This document shows, in pieces, positions 1 to 7,912 of a stretch of DNA of 30,011 nt (its first letter is position 1; each line of letters begins with the position of its first letter). The notes below the pieces were generated by a model. It was not told the origin of the DNA, did no database searches, and was given only the letters and a program-made list of their open reading frames with translations. Origin of the DNA: a virus; the IMG/VR virus record IMGVR_UViG_3300027739_000155, positions 1-30,011 of that record; one strand, written 5' to 3'. The position numbers were made by a program, and so were the translations under genes.

Positions 1-165
1 AGAGCCAACCTCTACAGAGCCAACCTCGACGGAGCCAACCTCGACGGAGCCAACCTCGTCAGAGCCAACCTCTACGGAGCCAACCTCGACGGAGCCAACC
101 TCGTCAGAGCCAACCTCTACAGAGCCAACCTCGACGGAGCCAACCTCGACGGAGCCAACCTCCGA
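1..165 (+). repeat. Tandem 15-bp repeats encoding the pentapeptides (11 units visible)
   Basis: Eleven consecutive 15-bp units start with AGA or GGA and carry the invariant core GCCAACCTC. They differ almost only in the last codon (TAC, GAC, GTC, finally CGA). The order of last residues is Y-D-D-V, Y-D-V, Y-D-D-R, so there is a higher-order repeat of 60 bp with one 45-bp version missing a unit. The array continues left of the window. The lack of synonymous change points to recent slippage or unequal recombination. Confidence 0.95.
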
Positions 166-420
166 AATACAACGGGAAACGGCAGGCATATCAAGAGCTT
201 GCAGACAAACCTTTGGTCAGTGGTCTACACGGCCACTGACATGCAAATAGGGTGCCAGCAGCACAAGATAGACGAGTGGTGGATGTTTGACGATGCGCAG
301 ATTGCCAGTATGGACCGTCGTGCTCCCGATTGGTGGCGTGTGTGGAAACCTATACTGCAGCAGATAATTGCTGTCAGCCCGGCGGAACCGACAAGGAAAG
401 AGGCGACCGAGGAAAAATAG
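1..420 (+). CDS. Pentapeptide-repeat protein, 3' end only
   Basis: The frame is open from base 1 to the TAG at 418-420, so the start lies outside the window and at least 139 residues are present. The first 55 residues are eleven uninterrupted pentapeptides of the type (R/G)ANL(Y/D/V), the A(N/D)LXX pattern that folds as a right-handed quadrilateral beta-helix. A non-repeat tail of about 85 residues follows, with a tryptophan-rich segment (DEWWMF, DWWRVW). I associate this type of tail with pentapeptide-repeat proteins encoded by phages. The function is unknown. Some pentapeptide proteins mimic DNA and bind gyrase, but nothing here shows that. The repeat codons are almost identical at the DNA level, unlike the rest of the gene, which suggests recent expansion. 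The family call is firm and the role is open. Confidence 0.85.
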   Translation, partial: RANLYRANLDGANLDGANLVRANLYGANLDGANLVRANLYRANLDGANLDGANLRNTTGNGRHIKSLQTNLWSVVYTATDMQIGCQQHKIDEWWMFDDAQIASMDRRAPDWWRVWKPILQQIIAVSPAEPTRKEATEEK

Positions 421-458
421 ACAGAACAATCGAAACCCGAATTTTTGGAGGACAGAAC

Positions 459-614
459 ATGGGAGAATATGCAGTAGCGTTTGGGCAGGTGCTGAACAGC
501 CTTGTTCCGTGGATGGTTTTTGCTTTTGGTGCGGCGGTAACGATAATGGGAACCGTCTCATGCCAACGAGCCCGGTACAACAGCAGGAAAAACAGATGGA
601 AAGTAGAGCCTTGA
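459..614 (+). CDS. Small single-span membrane protein (51 aa), unknown
   Basis: The start at 459 is chosen because GGAGG (447-451) lies seven bases upstream. A longer version starting at 330 would overlap the previous gene in another frame and has no such site. The 51-residue product has one hydrophobic segment (about residues 13-31, VPWMVFAFGAAVTIMG) and a short basic tail (RARYNSRKNRWK), as in a single-pass inner membrane protein with its positive end in the cytoplasm. It sits between the pentapeptide gene and the recombination genes. No family is recognised. It could be a superinfection-exclusion or regulatory membrane peptide, but that is only a guess from its size and place. Confidence 0.6.
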   Translation: MGEYAVAFGQVLNSLVPWMVFAFGAAVTIMGTVSCQRARYNSRKNRWKVEP

Positions 615-672
615 AGGCTGGCACCAACAAGGCTCTGAATCAACATATCAACAACTCAAGATAGCAAAAAAA

Positions 673-2634
673 ATGAACATCAAACTGCAGAGACTCGCCC
701 TCAAGAACTTCAAGGGTATCCGCGAGTTCACCTTTGAACCGCACGGCCAAGGATCTCTCATCCATGGCCCGAACGGCACGGGAAAGAGCACCATCGCCGA
801 CGGGCTCATGTGGCTGCTCTTCGGAAAAAACCAGGCAGGCGACTCGTCATTCTCGATCAAGACCCTCGACGGTGACGGGCAGGAGATCCACAACCTCGAA
901 CATTCCGTTGAGGCGGTGCTTGGTATCGAGCAGCTCCTTGACAGGACGAGCGGTCCTGAGCGGAACCGCAGGGTCTTGCTCCGCAAGGTCATGACCGAGA
1001 GGTACGCGCAGAAGCGAGGGAGCAAGAGCGCTCCGGCAGAGTTTACCGGTCATGAGACGGTCTATTTCATCGACGAGGTACCGAAGAAAGAAAGCGAGTT
1101 CAAGGCATACGTCTCGGGGCTGGTTCGCGAGGATCTGTTCAGGATGCTCACATCCATCACCCACTTCAATGCGATGAAATGGCAGGACTGCCGCCGGATT
1201 CTGCTTGAGGTGGCCGGCGACATCATCGACGCTGACGTGATCGATATGAATGGCGACAAGTTCGCTTCGCTCCCGAGCATCATGGAAGGACGCTCCTTCG
1301 ACGACACGTTGAAGATGCTGAAGGCGCAGCGGACGAAGATCAACGACGAGCTGGACAAGCTGCCGGTGCGAATCGACGAGGCCAAGAGATCGAAGCCGAG
1401 TGATGCCGACTGCGTTCCGCCGGAGGGCCTGAGCTACGCCGATCTGACCGCAAGACTTTCCTTCCTGCAGAACGTCCGGGCTTCCTTGTTGGCCGGAGAC
1501 ACATCCGACATCCAGGCGAAGATCAACGAGAAGCGCGAGGAGATCGATCGCGTCGCGACGGAGCACCGCGGCAATGTCATGGATGCCGAAGGCGAGCGGA
1601 TCAAGGTCGAGAACCGTGCGTCTGAGAAAAAGATTCGCATGGCGCAGATCAATGCAGAATTAGGGCTCATCACCAAAGAGCGCGGCAGGCTTATGGCTGA
1701 GAATGATAAGCTCCGCCCTGAGTATGCGGAGCTTATCTCGCATAAAAAGGCTGGGCGCACCTGCTGCCCGACCTGTGCCCAGGATCTCCCGAGCGACAAC
1801 AGCGCCGCCGCCGACCTGCGCAAGAAGATCGAGTCGAACCTCGACGCGAAGATCGAGAGCAACAAGGCAGCAGGGACAGCAAACAAGGCGCGCATCGACG
1901 AGATCGGCGCGAAGATCGATGAACTGGACAAAGAGCGAAGTGCTATCAACACCGAGCTTGAAAGTCTGCGGGTCGAGTGGGAGGCCGTCCAGTTGCCGGA
2001 GAAGCCGGACATGACCAAGCTCAACGCCGAGATCGAAGGCCTTCAGGGCGAGCTTTCGGAACCGAAGGGAGCAGATACCTCCGCCATTGACGCCGAGATT
2101 GAGCAGGTAAAAGCCACAATAAGGCGGCACGACGAGGCCGCGGCAAGCAACCGGTCTGCCGCGCAGGCCGAGACGCGAGTATCCGAGCTGAAGGCCGACC
2201 AGAAGCGCCTCGGGCAGGAGATCGACGAGATCGACCGGAAGATCATTCTTTGTGAAGGCTTCATCCGTGCGAAGGTGGGGATGCTTGAGGAGCGTGTCGC
2301 CGAGAAGTTCTCGCCGCTGAGCTTCAAGCTTTTCACCGGTCAGATCAACGGCGGGCTTTCGGAGACGTGCGAGACACTTGTCCCCAGCCCCGAGGGCGCG
2401 ATGGTGCCGTGGAGCGACGCCAACACCGGCGCGAAGATCATCGCCGGGCTGAAGATCATCGAGGTGCTGGGCGGCCATTACGGAATCCATTGCCCGGTAT
2501 TCGTCGATAACGCCGAGAGCCTGACCATCCTGATGCCGGAAATGGAGAGCCAGATCATCCGGCTTGTAGCGGTTGACGACGGCAAGATCAAAGGTCTTCG
2601 GGTCGTCGTGCAGGAAGAATCAGCAACAGCATAA
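673..2634 (+). CDS. Rad50/SbcC-like AAA ATPase (phage recombination ATPase)
   Basis: This 653-residue SMC/Rad50-type ATPase probably acts in DNA end processing next to RecT. The N-terminal lobe carries the RecF/Rad50 opening (LKNFKGIREF) and a Walker A GPNGTGKST at residues 32-40. Residues about 210-350 and 375-540 are charged, coiled-coil-like arms. Between them is a short CPTC zinc-hook-like motif (Cys365, Cys368). The C-terminal lobe has a Walker B-like VFVDNAES (609-616, Asp612). The usual LSGGE signature is absent; NTGAK stands at the matching place, as I recall for phage members of this family. It is much shorter than SbcC (about 1,000 residues). No SbcD-type nuclease is adjacent. The ATG at 673 follows an A-run with no clear Shine-Dalgarno site. 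Confidence 0.85.
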   Translation: MNIKLQRLALKNFKGIREFTFEPHGQGSLIHGPNGTGKSTIADGLMWLLFGKNQAGDSSFSIKTLDGDGQEIHNLEHSVEAVLGIEQLLDRTSGPERNRRVLLRKVMTERYAQKRGSKSAPAEFTGHETVYFIDEVPKKESEFKAYVSGLVREDLFRMLTSITHFNAMKWQDCRRILLEVAGDIIDADVIDMNGDKFASLPSIMEGRSFDDTLKMLKAQRTKINDELDKLPVRIDEAKRSKPSDADCVPPEGLSYADLTARLSFLQNVRASLLAGDTSDIQAKINEKREEIDRVATEHRGNVMDAEGERIKVENRASEKKIRMAQINAELGLITKERGRLMAENDKLRPEYAELISHKKAGRTCCPTCAQDLPSDNSAAADLRKKIESNLDAKIESNKAAGTANKARIDEIGAKIDELDKERSAINTELESLRVEWEAVQLPEKPDMTKLNAEIEGLQGELSEPKGADTSAIDAEIEQVKATIRRHDEAAASNRSAAQAETRVSELKADQKRLGQEIDEIDRKIILCEGFIRAKVGMLEERVAEKFSPLSFKLFTGQINGGLSETCETLVPSPEGAMVPWSDANTGAKIIAGLKIIEVLGGHYGIHCPVFVDNAESLTILMPEMESQIIRLVAVDDGKIKGLRVVVQEESATA

Positions 2635-2657
2635 CCACCACAACAAGGAGCTACACC

Positions 2658-3020
2658 ATGGAACAGCCAAAGATCGAAATAACGAAAGACGCTCTTGTCG
2701 GCATGCTGATTGACGGAGTTGTCGAAGTGGAGTTTATAAAAGCCGACGGTAGCCAGCGGGTGATGAAGTGCACCCTGAGCCCTGATTACCTGCCAGAGGC
2801 TACGGAAGAAGAGGTTCAGGCGTACGATGCGAAGCCAAAGAGACAGGTAACCTTGAAGCCTGACCAGGTGAGAGTCTATGACATTGAAGCGCAGGGTTAC
2901 CGCACGGTCACGCTGTCGAAGCTTATCCGAGAACCGATTCCGGTTCAGTCTTCTGAGCTTCCCGGATGCGGCGGAGAATGCCCCGGATGTCAAGGACAAT
3001 GCCAAGGCGATATCTACTGA
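2658..3020 (+). CDS. Sm/SH3-like beta-barrel small protein with Cys-rich tail
   Basis: This 120-residue protein has an AAGGAG site just before its ATG. Residues about 20-95 read VEVEFIKADGSQRVMKCTLSP... followed by KPDQVRVYDIEAQGYR. I recognise this layout from the WYL_2/Sm-like SH3 beta-barrel proteins of phages (T4/T7-like and Bacteroidota phages). Their role is not well defined; nucleic-acid or replisome binding is often assumed. The C-terminus is unusual: residues 101-117 contain Cys104, Cys108, Cys111 and Cys115 in a glycine-rich C-x3-C-x2-C-x3-C pattern that could bind a metal. It lies between the ATPase and recT in the same transcription unit, so a DNA-recombination accessory role is the natural inference. 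Confidence 0.6.
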   Translation: MEQPKIEITKDALVGMLIDGVVEVEFIKADGSQRVMKCTLSPDYLPEATEEEVQAYDAKPKRQVTLKPDQVRVYDIEAQGYRTVTLSKLIREPIPVQSSELPGCGGECPGCQGQCQGDIY

Positions 3021-3047
3021 TCATAATCAACAACGGAGAACACAATC

Positions 3048-3917
3048 ATGTCACAGAACGGAAATTCACAGGCGCTCACGCCATCCGGCCGGATGAAAAA
3101 CATACTTGGGTCTGCCGCCGTGACGGACCTCATAAAGGGAACGCTGAAGGACAAGGCCGAGCTGTTCACTGCCTCGATCCTTGAGGTGTTCAGCGCCGAC
3201 GGATACCTGCAGAAGTGCGACCCGGCCGCCGTGATCAAGGAGTGTATGAAGGCCGCAACGCTGAACCTCCCGCTGAGCAAGGCATTGGGCTTTGCCTGGG
3301 TGGTGCCTTTCAGCGACCACGGCACGCCGAAGCCTCAGTTTCAGATCGGATGGAAAGGCTACGTGCAGCTTGCGCAGCGCACCGGGCAGTACCGGTTTAT
3401 CAATGCCGGACCGGTGTTCGAAGGAGAGCTAAGGAAGGTGTCAAAGCTTACCGGAGAGGTCGATATCGATGGCGAGCCCGTGAGCGATACGGTCATCGGG
3501 TTCTTTGCCCACATCGAGCTGACCAACGGATACAGCAAGTCGCTGTACTGGAAGGTCGAGAAGATGCAGGCCCACGCCATCAAGTACAACCAGCAGTGCA
3601 AGAAGGCGCAGAAGCTGGCCGGAGTGTGGGCATCGGACTTCGAAGCTATGGGCACGAAGACCGTGCTTGCGACCCTGATCCGCAGGTATGGCATCATGTC
3701 CACGGAGATGCTTGGGGCGGTACGCGAGGACGAGGACGCCGAGGAGAGGGCAAGACGTGAGATCGGAGAGCATGCCAACGGCGAGGTGATCGGATTCACC
3801 GCCGAGGTTGTTCCCGACGCCGAAACGGGCGACAAGTTTGACAATGCGACCGGAGAGGTATTCGAGGATGATCAGACCGCACCGGCAGCGCCCGACGACG
3901 ACGGCCCAGGGTATTGA
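3048..3917 (+). CDS. recT: RecT-family single-strand annealing recombinase
   Basis: This 289-residue protein closely resembles RecT. Residues about 50-110 have the family pattern: an SILEVFSADGYLQKCDP segment, then CMKAATLNLPLSKALGFAWVVPF and FQIGWKGYVQLAQRTGQY. A conserved KTVLATLIRRYG segment lies around residue 205. RecT proteins coat single-stranded DNA and anneal complementary strands, and normally work with a 5'-3' exonuclease. The C-terminal 60 residues are acidic and probably disordered. A GGAG site precedes the ATG at 3048. The usual partner (RecE, lambda Exo or YqaJ type) is not seen nearby; the metallo-beta-lactamase protein two genes down is the best candidate. The family call is confident. 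Confidence 0.93.
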   Translation: MSQNGNSQALTPSGRMKNILGSAAVTDLIKGTLKDKAELFTASILEVFSADGYLQKCDPAAVIKECMKAATLNLPLSKALGFAWVVPFSDHGTPKPQFQIGWKGYVQLAQRTGQYRFINAGPVFEGELRKVSKLTGEVDIDGEPVSDTVIGFFAHIELTNGYSKSLYWKVEKMQAHAIKYNQQCKKAQKLAGVWASDFEAMGTKTVLATLIRRYGIMSTEMLGAVREDEDAEERARREIGEHANGEVIGFTAEVVPDAETGDKFDNATGEVFEDDQTAPAAPDDDGPGY

Positions 3918-4018
3918 CGAGGCGCCCTGCGGTGGTTCCAGCCTGGCAGCCGCAGGAGTGCTGGCGTTTGGAGTGCGCCGGGCCGGAGTTCGACGCCCCG
4001 CTGCGGCCAAAGCAGTAA
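3914..4018 (+). CDS. Possible 34-residue protein overlapping the recT stop
   Basis: A short frame starts with TTG at 3914, overlapping the recT stop as TTGA, and ends with TAA at 4016-4018. It fills most of the 143-base gap before the next gene. The product has a non-random look, with Trp, Cys and Pro residues (AWQPQECWRLECAGPEF) and a basic end (RPKQ). A GTG at 3932 is an alternative start. The overlap would allow translational coupling. No family is recognised and the length is too short for certainty; it could be non-coding spacer. Confidence 0.35.
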   Translation: MTRRPAVVPAWQPQECWRLECAGPEFDAPLRPKQ

Positions 4019-4060
4019 ACCGCACCGGCCGGATGCCGGGAAAACAACCGAAGAAGCACC

Positions 4061-4696
4061 ATGATCGACCTGAAAAAAATCCAGTTCAACACCGACAAGG
4101 GGACCGCCGTAAAGTTCAAATTCGTTGCCCCGCCGCCACTTGACCTTTCGGCAGAAATGCAGCTTTCAACCTTCGACATGAATCCGGGCGACCGCTATCA
4201 TTTCGCACTTGGCAAGGTGCGAGAGGGTATCGAAAAGATCGTTTTCGGACCAGCCCACGCCGCCCGCCGCGCCATGACACTCCGCCAGGATGGGGCCGAG
4301 CTATCCGACGCCATCGTAATTGGACTTGACGCCATCACCTTCGGCAGCGACGACGAAGGATATTTCGCCACATTCTCCATGGCAACCGGCCTGAAGAACT
4401 TTGACGAAGCCGGGACGATGAAGCTCCCGAAAGCCTACTATGACCGGGACGAGCGCAACTTCAACCTTTTCCCCGCCGAAGATCACGAGGACCTTGCCGT
4501 GCTCAAAGCCGAGTCCGAAGCCATGATCGGAAACTATCTCCGCAAGATCGGCAGCGTATACTCGAGAATGATAATTGAAGCCATGGGGAAGGACGCCGCC
4601 GACGCACTCGACCGACTGCGCGACGCCGCCCCGGCAGCACCTTCGAAATCATCCTCCGGCGTCGTCATCCTCAACATGGAGGGGACCGAAGCATGA
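4061..4696 (+). CDS. Unknown protein (211 aa) in the recombination operon
   Basis: I do not recognise this protein. It is soluble, with no signal peptide or membrane segment. Residues 1-115 alternate hydrophobic and polar residues as in a beta-rich fold. Residues 140-185 (EDLAVLKAESEAMIGNYLRKIGSVYSRMIIEAM) look like long helices, and a low-complexity Ala/Pro/Ser linker precedes the end ILNMEGTEA. The stop overlaps the next ATG by four bases (4693-4696), so it is coupled to the metallo-beta-lactamase-fold gene. Position between recT and a putative nuclease suggests a single-strand DNA or recombination accessory role, possibly replacing an SSB, but the acidic C-terminal tip of SSB is missing. 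The gene call is secure; the function is unknown. Confidence 0.8.
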   Translation: MIDLKKIQFNTDKGTAVKFKFVAPPPLDLSAEMQLSTFDMNPGDRYHFALGKVREGIEKIVFGPAHAARRAMTLRQDGAELSDAIVIGLDAITFGSDDEGYFATFSMATGLKNFDEAGTMKLPKAYYDRDERNFNLFPAEDHEDLAVLKAESEAMIGNYLRKIGSVYSRMIIEAMGKDAADALDRLRDAAPAAPSKSSSGVVILNMEGTEA

Positions 4697-5349
4697 AGTT
4701 CAAGCCCTACGCCAGCGGATCGTCCGGCAACCTCTACACTCTGGACGACGGGCACACCTCCATCATCATCGAGTGCGGATTGCCGTACCGAGAGATTGCC
4801 AGGCTTCTGCCGAAGGCACCGACGAGCTACGACGCATGCCTGATTTCGCATGAGCATGGTGATCACTGTAACGCCAAAACGGCCGAGACGCTGTTTAATC
4901 GCGGGATGTCGGTAATGCTTGGTGGATCACTGCAGAATAGTCTCAACATCGGAACGATCCGCGCCCAGAGCTTTGAGGTCAAACACGACGTCCCGAACTG
5001 GGGGTACATGTCCCGAGGATGTACCGGAGAGACCTGTGTGTTCCTGATTGACACTTTCTACTGCCCGGTTGTTCCGGACTTCAGCCCGACGATCGTAGCG
5101 ATTGAGTGCAACTACGCCCGCGACTTGATGACGCCCGGTGACAGCATCAACGACCGCCTGTTTGCGTCGCACATGTCGCTTGAGCAGTGCATCAGCACGC
5201 TGAAGGCATGGGATCTGAGCAAGACGCGGGAAATATGGCTCTTGCACCTGAGCGACGACCGCAGTGATGAGGCGCGGTTTATCGCCGAGGTGCAAGCTGC
5301 GACAGGTGTGCCGACATGGGCGGCGCAGGCTTACGGGAGGGGAAGATGA
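4693..5349 (+). CDS. MBL-fold metallohydrolase (putative nuclease)
   Basis: This 218-residue protein has the metallo-beta-lactamase hallmark HEHGDH at residues 53-58. It is preceded by the opening beta-strands (ASGSSGNLYTL, the start typical of YycJ/VicX-like members). Further metal-ligand candidates are the His and Asp residues in EVKHDVPN and FLIDTFY. The closing region (SHMSLEQ, LLHLSDDRSD) also fits this subgroup. YycJ-like and SNM1-like members are associated with DNA 5' exonuclease activity. Next to recT this protein is a good candidate for the strand-resecting partner, although the activity is not proven by sequence. Both ends overlap the neighbouring genes by four bases, indicating one tightly coupled operon. 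Confidence 0.85.
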   Translation: MKFKPYASGSSGNLYTLDDGHTSIIIECGLPYREIARLLPKAPTSYDACLISHEHGDHCNAKTAETLFNRGMSVMLGGSLQNSLNIGTIRAQSFEVKHDVPNWGYMSRGCTGETCVFLIDTFYCPVVPDFSPTIVAIECNYARDLMTPGDSINDRLFASHMSLEQCISTLKAWDLSKTREIWLLHLSDDRSDEARFIAEVQAATGVPTWAAQAYGRGR

Positions 5350-7901
5350 ACTACACCGATTTTCTCAAAGCTAAAATTCCGCTCGCAACATTCGACGGGT
5401 ATGAATGCCAAGCCGAGGATGTGAACCCGCTGCTTCGTCCGCATCAGATCGCCATTGTTCAGTGGGCGGTCAAGGGTGGCAACCGGGCGCTATTCGAGGC
5501 GTTTGGCCTTGGAAAGACGCCGCAGCAGATTGAAATCGTCCGCCTGACGCAGCGATATGCCGGCGGCAAGGCGTTGATTGTGTGTCCGCTTGGCGTCCGT
5601 CAGGAGTTTCGTCGTGATGGTATGTTGATCGGTGAGCAGTGGGAGACTCGAGCGCAGAACATTGGCCTTGATATTGAGGATATTCGGCGCGAGTTTGGTG
5701 TTGAGTTTCGGTTTATCCGGCGCAGTGATGAGGTTGTCGATGGGCATGACTATTATCTGACCAACTATGAGAGCATTAGGGACGGGAAGCTGGATCCTGC
5801 GTTGTTCACGGTCGTGAGCCTCGATGAAGCGAGCGTTCTTCGCTCTTACGGCAGCAAAACGTTTCAGGAGTTTTTGCCGCTTTTCAGGTCGGTAAAACAT
5901 AAGTTCGTTGCCACGGCAACACCGAGCCCGAACCGGTTCAAGGAGCTGATACATTACGCAGGATTCCTGGGAATCATGGATACCGGGCAGGCTCTGACCC
6001 GCTTCTTCCAGCGTGACAGCACGCAGGCCAACAACCTGACGCTGTACCCGCACAAGGAGCGCGAGTTCTGGTTTTGGCTGAACAGCTGGTCCATCTTCCT
6101 GCAGTCCCCGGCTGACCTTGGCTTTGACGCTACCGGATACGACCTTCCGGATATGGAGGTGATCTATCACGAGGTACCGACGGATCATGCTATGGCCGGA
6201 ACGGAGAAGAATGGACAGGGCTTGCTGTTCAAGAATTCAGCAGCAGGCCTGCAGGCGGCCAGCCGGGAAAAGCGCGACAGCCTTTGCCGGCGCATCGACC
6301 AGATGCAGACGATTCTTCAGGAGGATCCGGACAGCCACTACATCATCTGGCACGACCTCGAAGATGAACGCCATGCGATCACTGCCGCGGTCCCGTCATC
6401 GGTGGCCGTCTACGGCAGCAAAGACCTCGAAAAGAGAGAACAGGACATCATCGACTTTTCTGACGGCCAGTTCCAATATCTGGCGGCAAAGCCGGTCATC
6501 GCCGGTAGTGGGTGCAACTTTCAGCGCCATTGCCACAAGGCGATTTTCTTGGGTGTCGGCTACAAGTTCAACGACTTCATTCAGGCCGTGCACCGGATTC
6601 ACCGGTTCCTGCAAAAGGAGCAAGTCGAGATTCACATCATTCACAGTGAGGCCGAACGCGAAATCCTGCGAGCACTGCAGGAGAAGTGGGCCCAGCACGA
6701 AAAACTTGTTGCCAACATGACTGAAATCATCAAATCGCACGGATTGAATCACCTGAGCATCGGAGACGTGCTCAGCAGAACCATCGGATGTGAGAGGATT
6801 CAGATAGATGGAGAGCGTTTCTCTGTCGCAAATAACGATTGCGTTCTCGAAGCTGAGCGCCAGCCTATGAACCATGTCGATCTGATTGTCACATCGATTC
6901 CCTTCTCGAACCATTATGAGTACACCCCGAGCTACAACGACTTCGGCCACACGGACGGAAATGATCACTTCTGGGATCAGATGGATTACCTGACCCCGGA
7001 GTTATGGCGGATTCTGAAGCCGGGCAGAATCTACGCTTGCCACGTCAAAGACCGGATCCTGTTTGGAAATGTCACTGGTGCGGGAATTCCGACCGTGTCT
7101 CCGTTCCACTGCGAGGCAATCATGCATGGATTAAAGCACGGATTTGACTACATGGGCATGATTACCGTTGTAACCGATGTCGTCCGTGAGAACAACCAAA
7201 CCTACCGCCTTGGCTGGTCTGAGCAGTGCAAAGACGGCACAAAGATGGGGGTAGGTTCTCCGGAGTACGTGCTGTTGTTCCATAAGCCTCAGACGGATAG
7301 GAATCGTGGTTATGCAGATATCCCGGTTCGCAAGGAGAAATCTGAATACACCAGGGCTCGGTGGCAGGTCGATGCACATGCGTTTTGGAAAAGCAGTGGT
7401 AACCGGTTATTGACACCCGAAGACCTTGAAGGTGTTGGGCCCGGAGACATGGCGACACTTTTCACCGAGTACACCCAAAGCCATGTTTATGATTACGATT
7501 ATCACATAAAAATAGGTGAGGCTCTTGAAGTGAAAGGAAAACTCCCGGCAAGTTTTATGTCTATTGCTCCAGGTAGTTGGTCGCCTGAAGTGTGGACTGA
7601 CGTAAACCGGATGATCACTTTGAACTCTGCACAGAGCCAGAAGCGCGCTATGCTCCATGTGTGTCCATTGCAGTTTGATATCGTTGACCGGCTGATCACC
7701 AGATACAGCAACGAGGGAGATCTGGTCTATGATCCATTCTGCGGACTTGGCACTGTTCCATATCGGGCGATCAAGCTTGGGAGGCGCGGCCAGGGAAGCG
7801 AGCTGAACACACAGTATTTCCTCGACAGTGTCCAGTACCTGCAGGCCATGGAACGGGAAATCACTATGCCGAGCCTGTTCGATATGATGGGGGCATTATA
7901 A
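5346..7901 (+). CDS. SF2 helicase fused to N6-A/N4-C DNA methyltransferase
   Basis: This 851-residue two-part protein starts at 5346 because a GGGAGGGG site precedes the ATG, which overlaps the upstream stop. Residues 1-470 are a superfamily 2/SNF2-like ATPase: RPHQ at 31-34, Walker A FGLGKT at 53-58, DEAS box at 160-163, TATPSPNR at 190-197 and motif VI QAVHRIHR at 413-420. Residues 490-851 are a beta-type amino-methyltransferase with motif IV first (TSIPF, 516-520) and the SAM-binding motif I later (DPFCGLGT, 796-803). TSIPF replaces the usual (D/N/S)PP(Y/F), so the first proline is Ile. The protein probably methylates phage DNA while translocating, either for restriction avoidance or for replication marking. 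The helicase-plus-methylase layout recalls P1 DarB, which has a different order and size. Confidence 0.88.
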   Translation: MNYTDFLKAKIPLATFDGYECQAEDVNPLLRPHQIAIVQWAVKGGNRALFEAFGLGKTPQQIEIVRLTQRYAGGKALIVCPLGVRQEFRRDGMLIGEQWETRAQNIGLDIEDIRREFGVEFRFIRRSDEVVDGHDYYLTNYESIRDGKLDPALFTVVSLDEASVLRSYGSKTFQEFLPLFRSVKHKFVATATPSPNRFKELIHYAGFLGIMDTGQALTRFFQRDSTQANNLTLYPHKEREFWFWLNSWSIFLQSPADLGFDATGYDLPDMEVIYHEVPTDHAMAGTEKNGQGLLFKNSAAGLQAASREKRDSLCRRIDQMQTILQEDPDSHYIIWHDLEDERHAITAAVPSSVAVYGSKDLEKREQDIIDFSDGQFQYLAAKPVIAGSGCNFQRHCHKAIFLGVGYKFNDFIQAVHRIHRFLQKEQVEIHIIHSEAEREILRALQEKWAQHEKLVANMTEIIKSHGLNHLSIGDVLSRTIGCERIQIDGERFSVANNDCVLEAERQPMNHVDLIVTSIPFSNHYEYTPSYNDFGHTDGNDHFWDQMDYLTPELWRILKPGRIYACHVKDRILFGNVTGAGIPTVSPFHCEAIMHGLKHGFDYMGMITVVTDVVRENNQTYRLGWSEQCKDGTKMGVGSPEYVLLFHKPQTDRNRGYADIPVRKEKSEYTRARWQVDAHAFWKSSGNRLLTPEDLEGVGPGDMATLFTEYTQSHVYDYDYHIKIGEALEVKGKLPASFMSIAPGSWSPEVWTDVNRMITLNSAQSQKRAMLHVCPLQFDIVDRLITRYSNEGDLVYDPFCGLGTVPYRAIKLGRRGQGSELNTQYFLDSVQYLQAMEREITMPSLFDMMGAL

Positions 7902-7912
7902 ACACAGTATCA

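Noticed and set aside
1-165. Short regular repeats resembling a CRISPR array
   Set aside because: The 15-bp units are contiguous without spacers and encode in-frame pentapeptides.
1660-2490. 276-codon minus-strand frame inside the Rad50-like gene
   Set aside because: Leu/Arg-rich antisense shadow of a coiled-coil gene.
3808-4143. 111-codon rightward frame spanning the end of recT and the start of the next gene
   Set aside because: It covers two real genes in another frame and is Arg/Pro-rich, as out-of-frame reading gives; only the 34-residue frame at 3914 has a better look.
5316-5345. Earlier start for the helicase-methyltransferase (10 extra residues)
   Set aside because: The ATG at 5346 has a GGGAGGGG site and an ATGA overlap; the earlier ATG lies inside the MBL gene without such a site.
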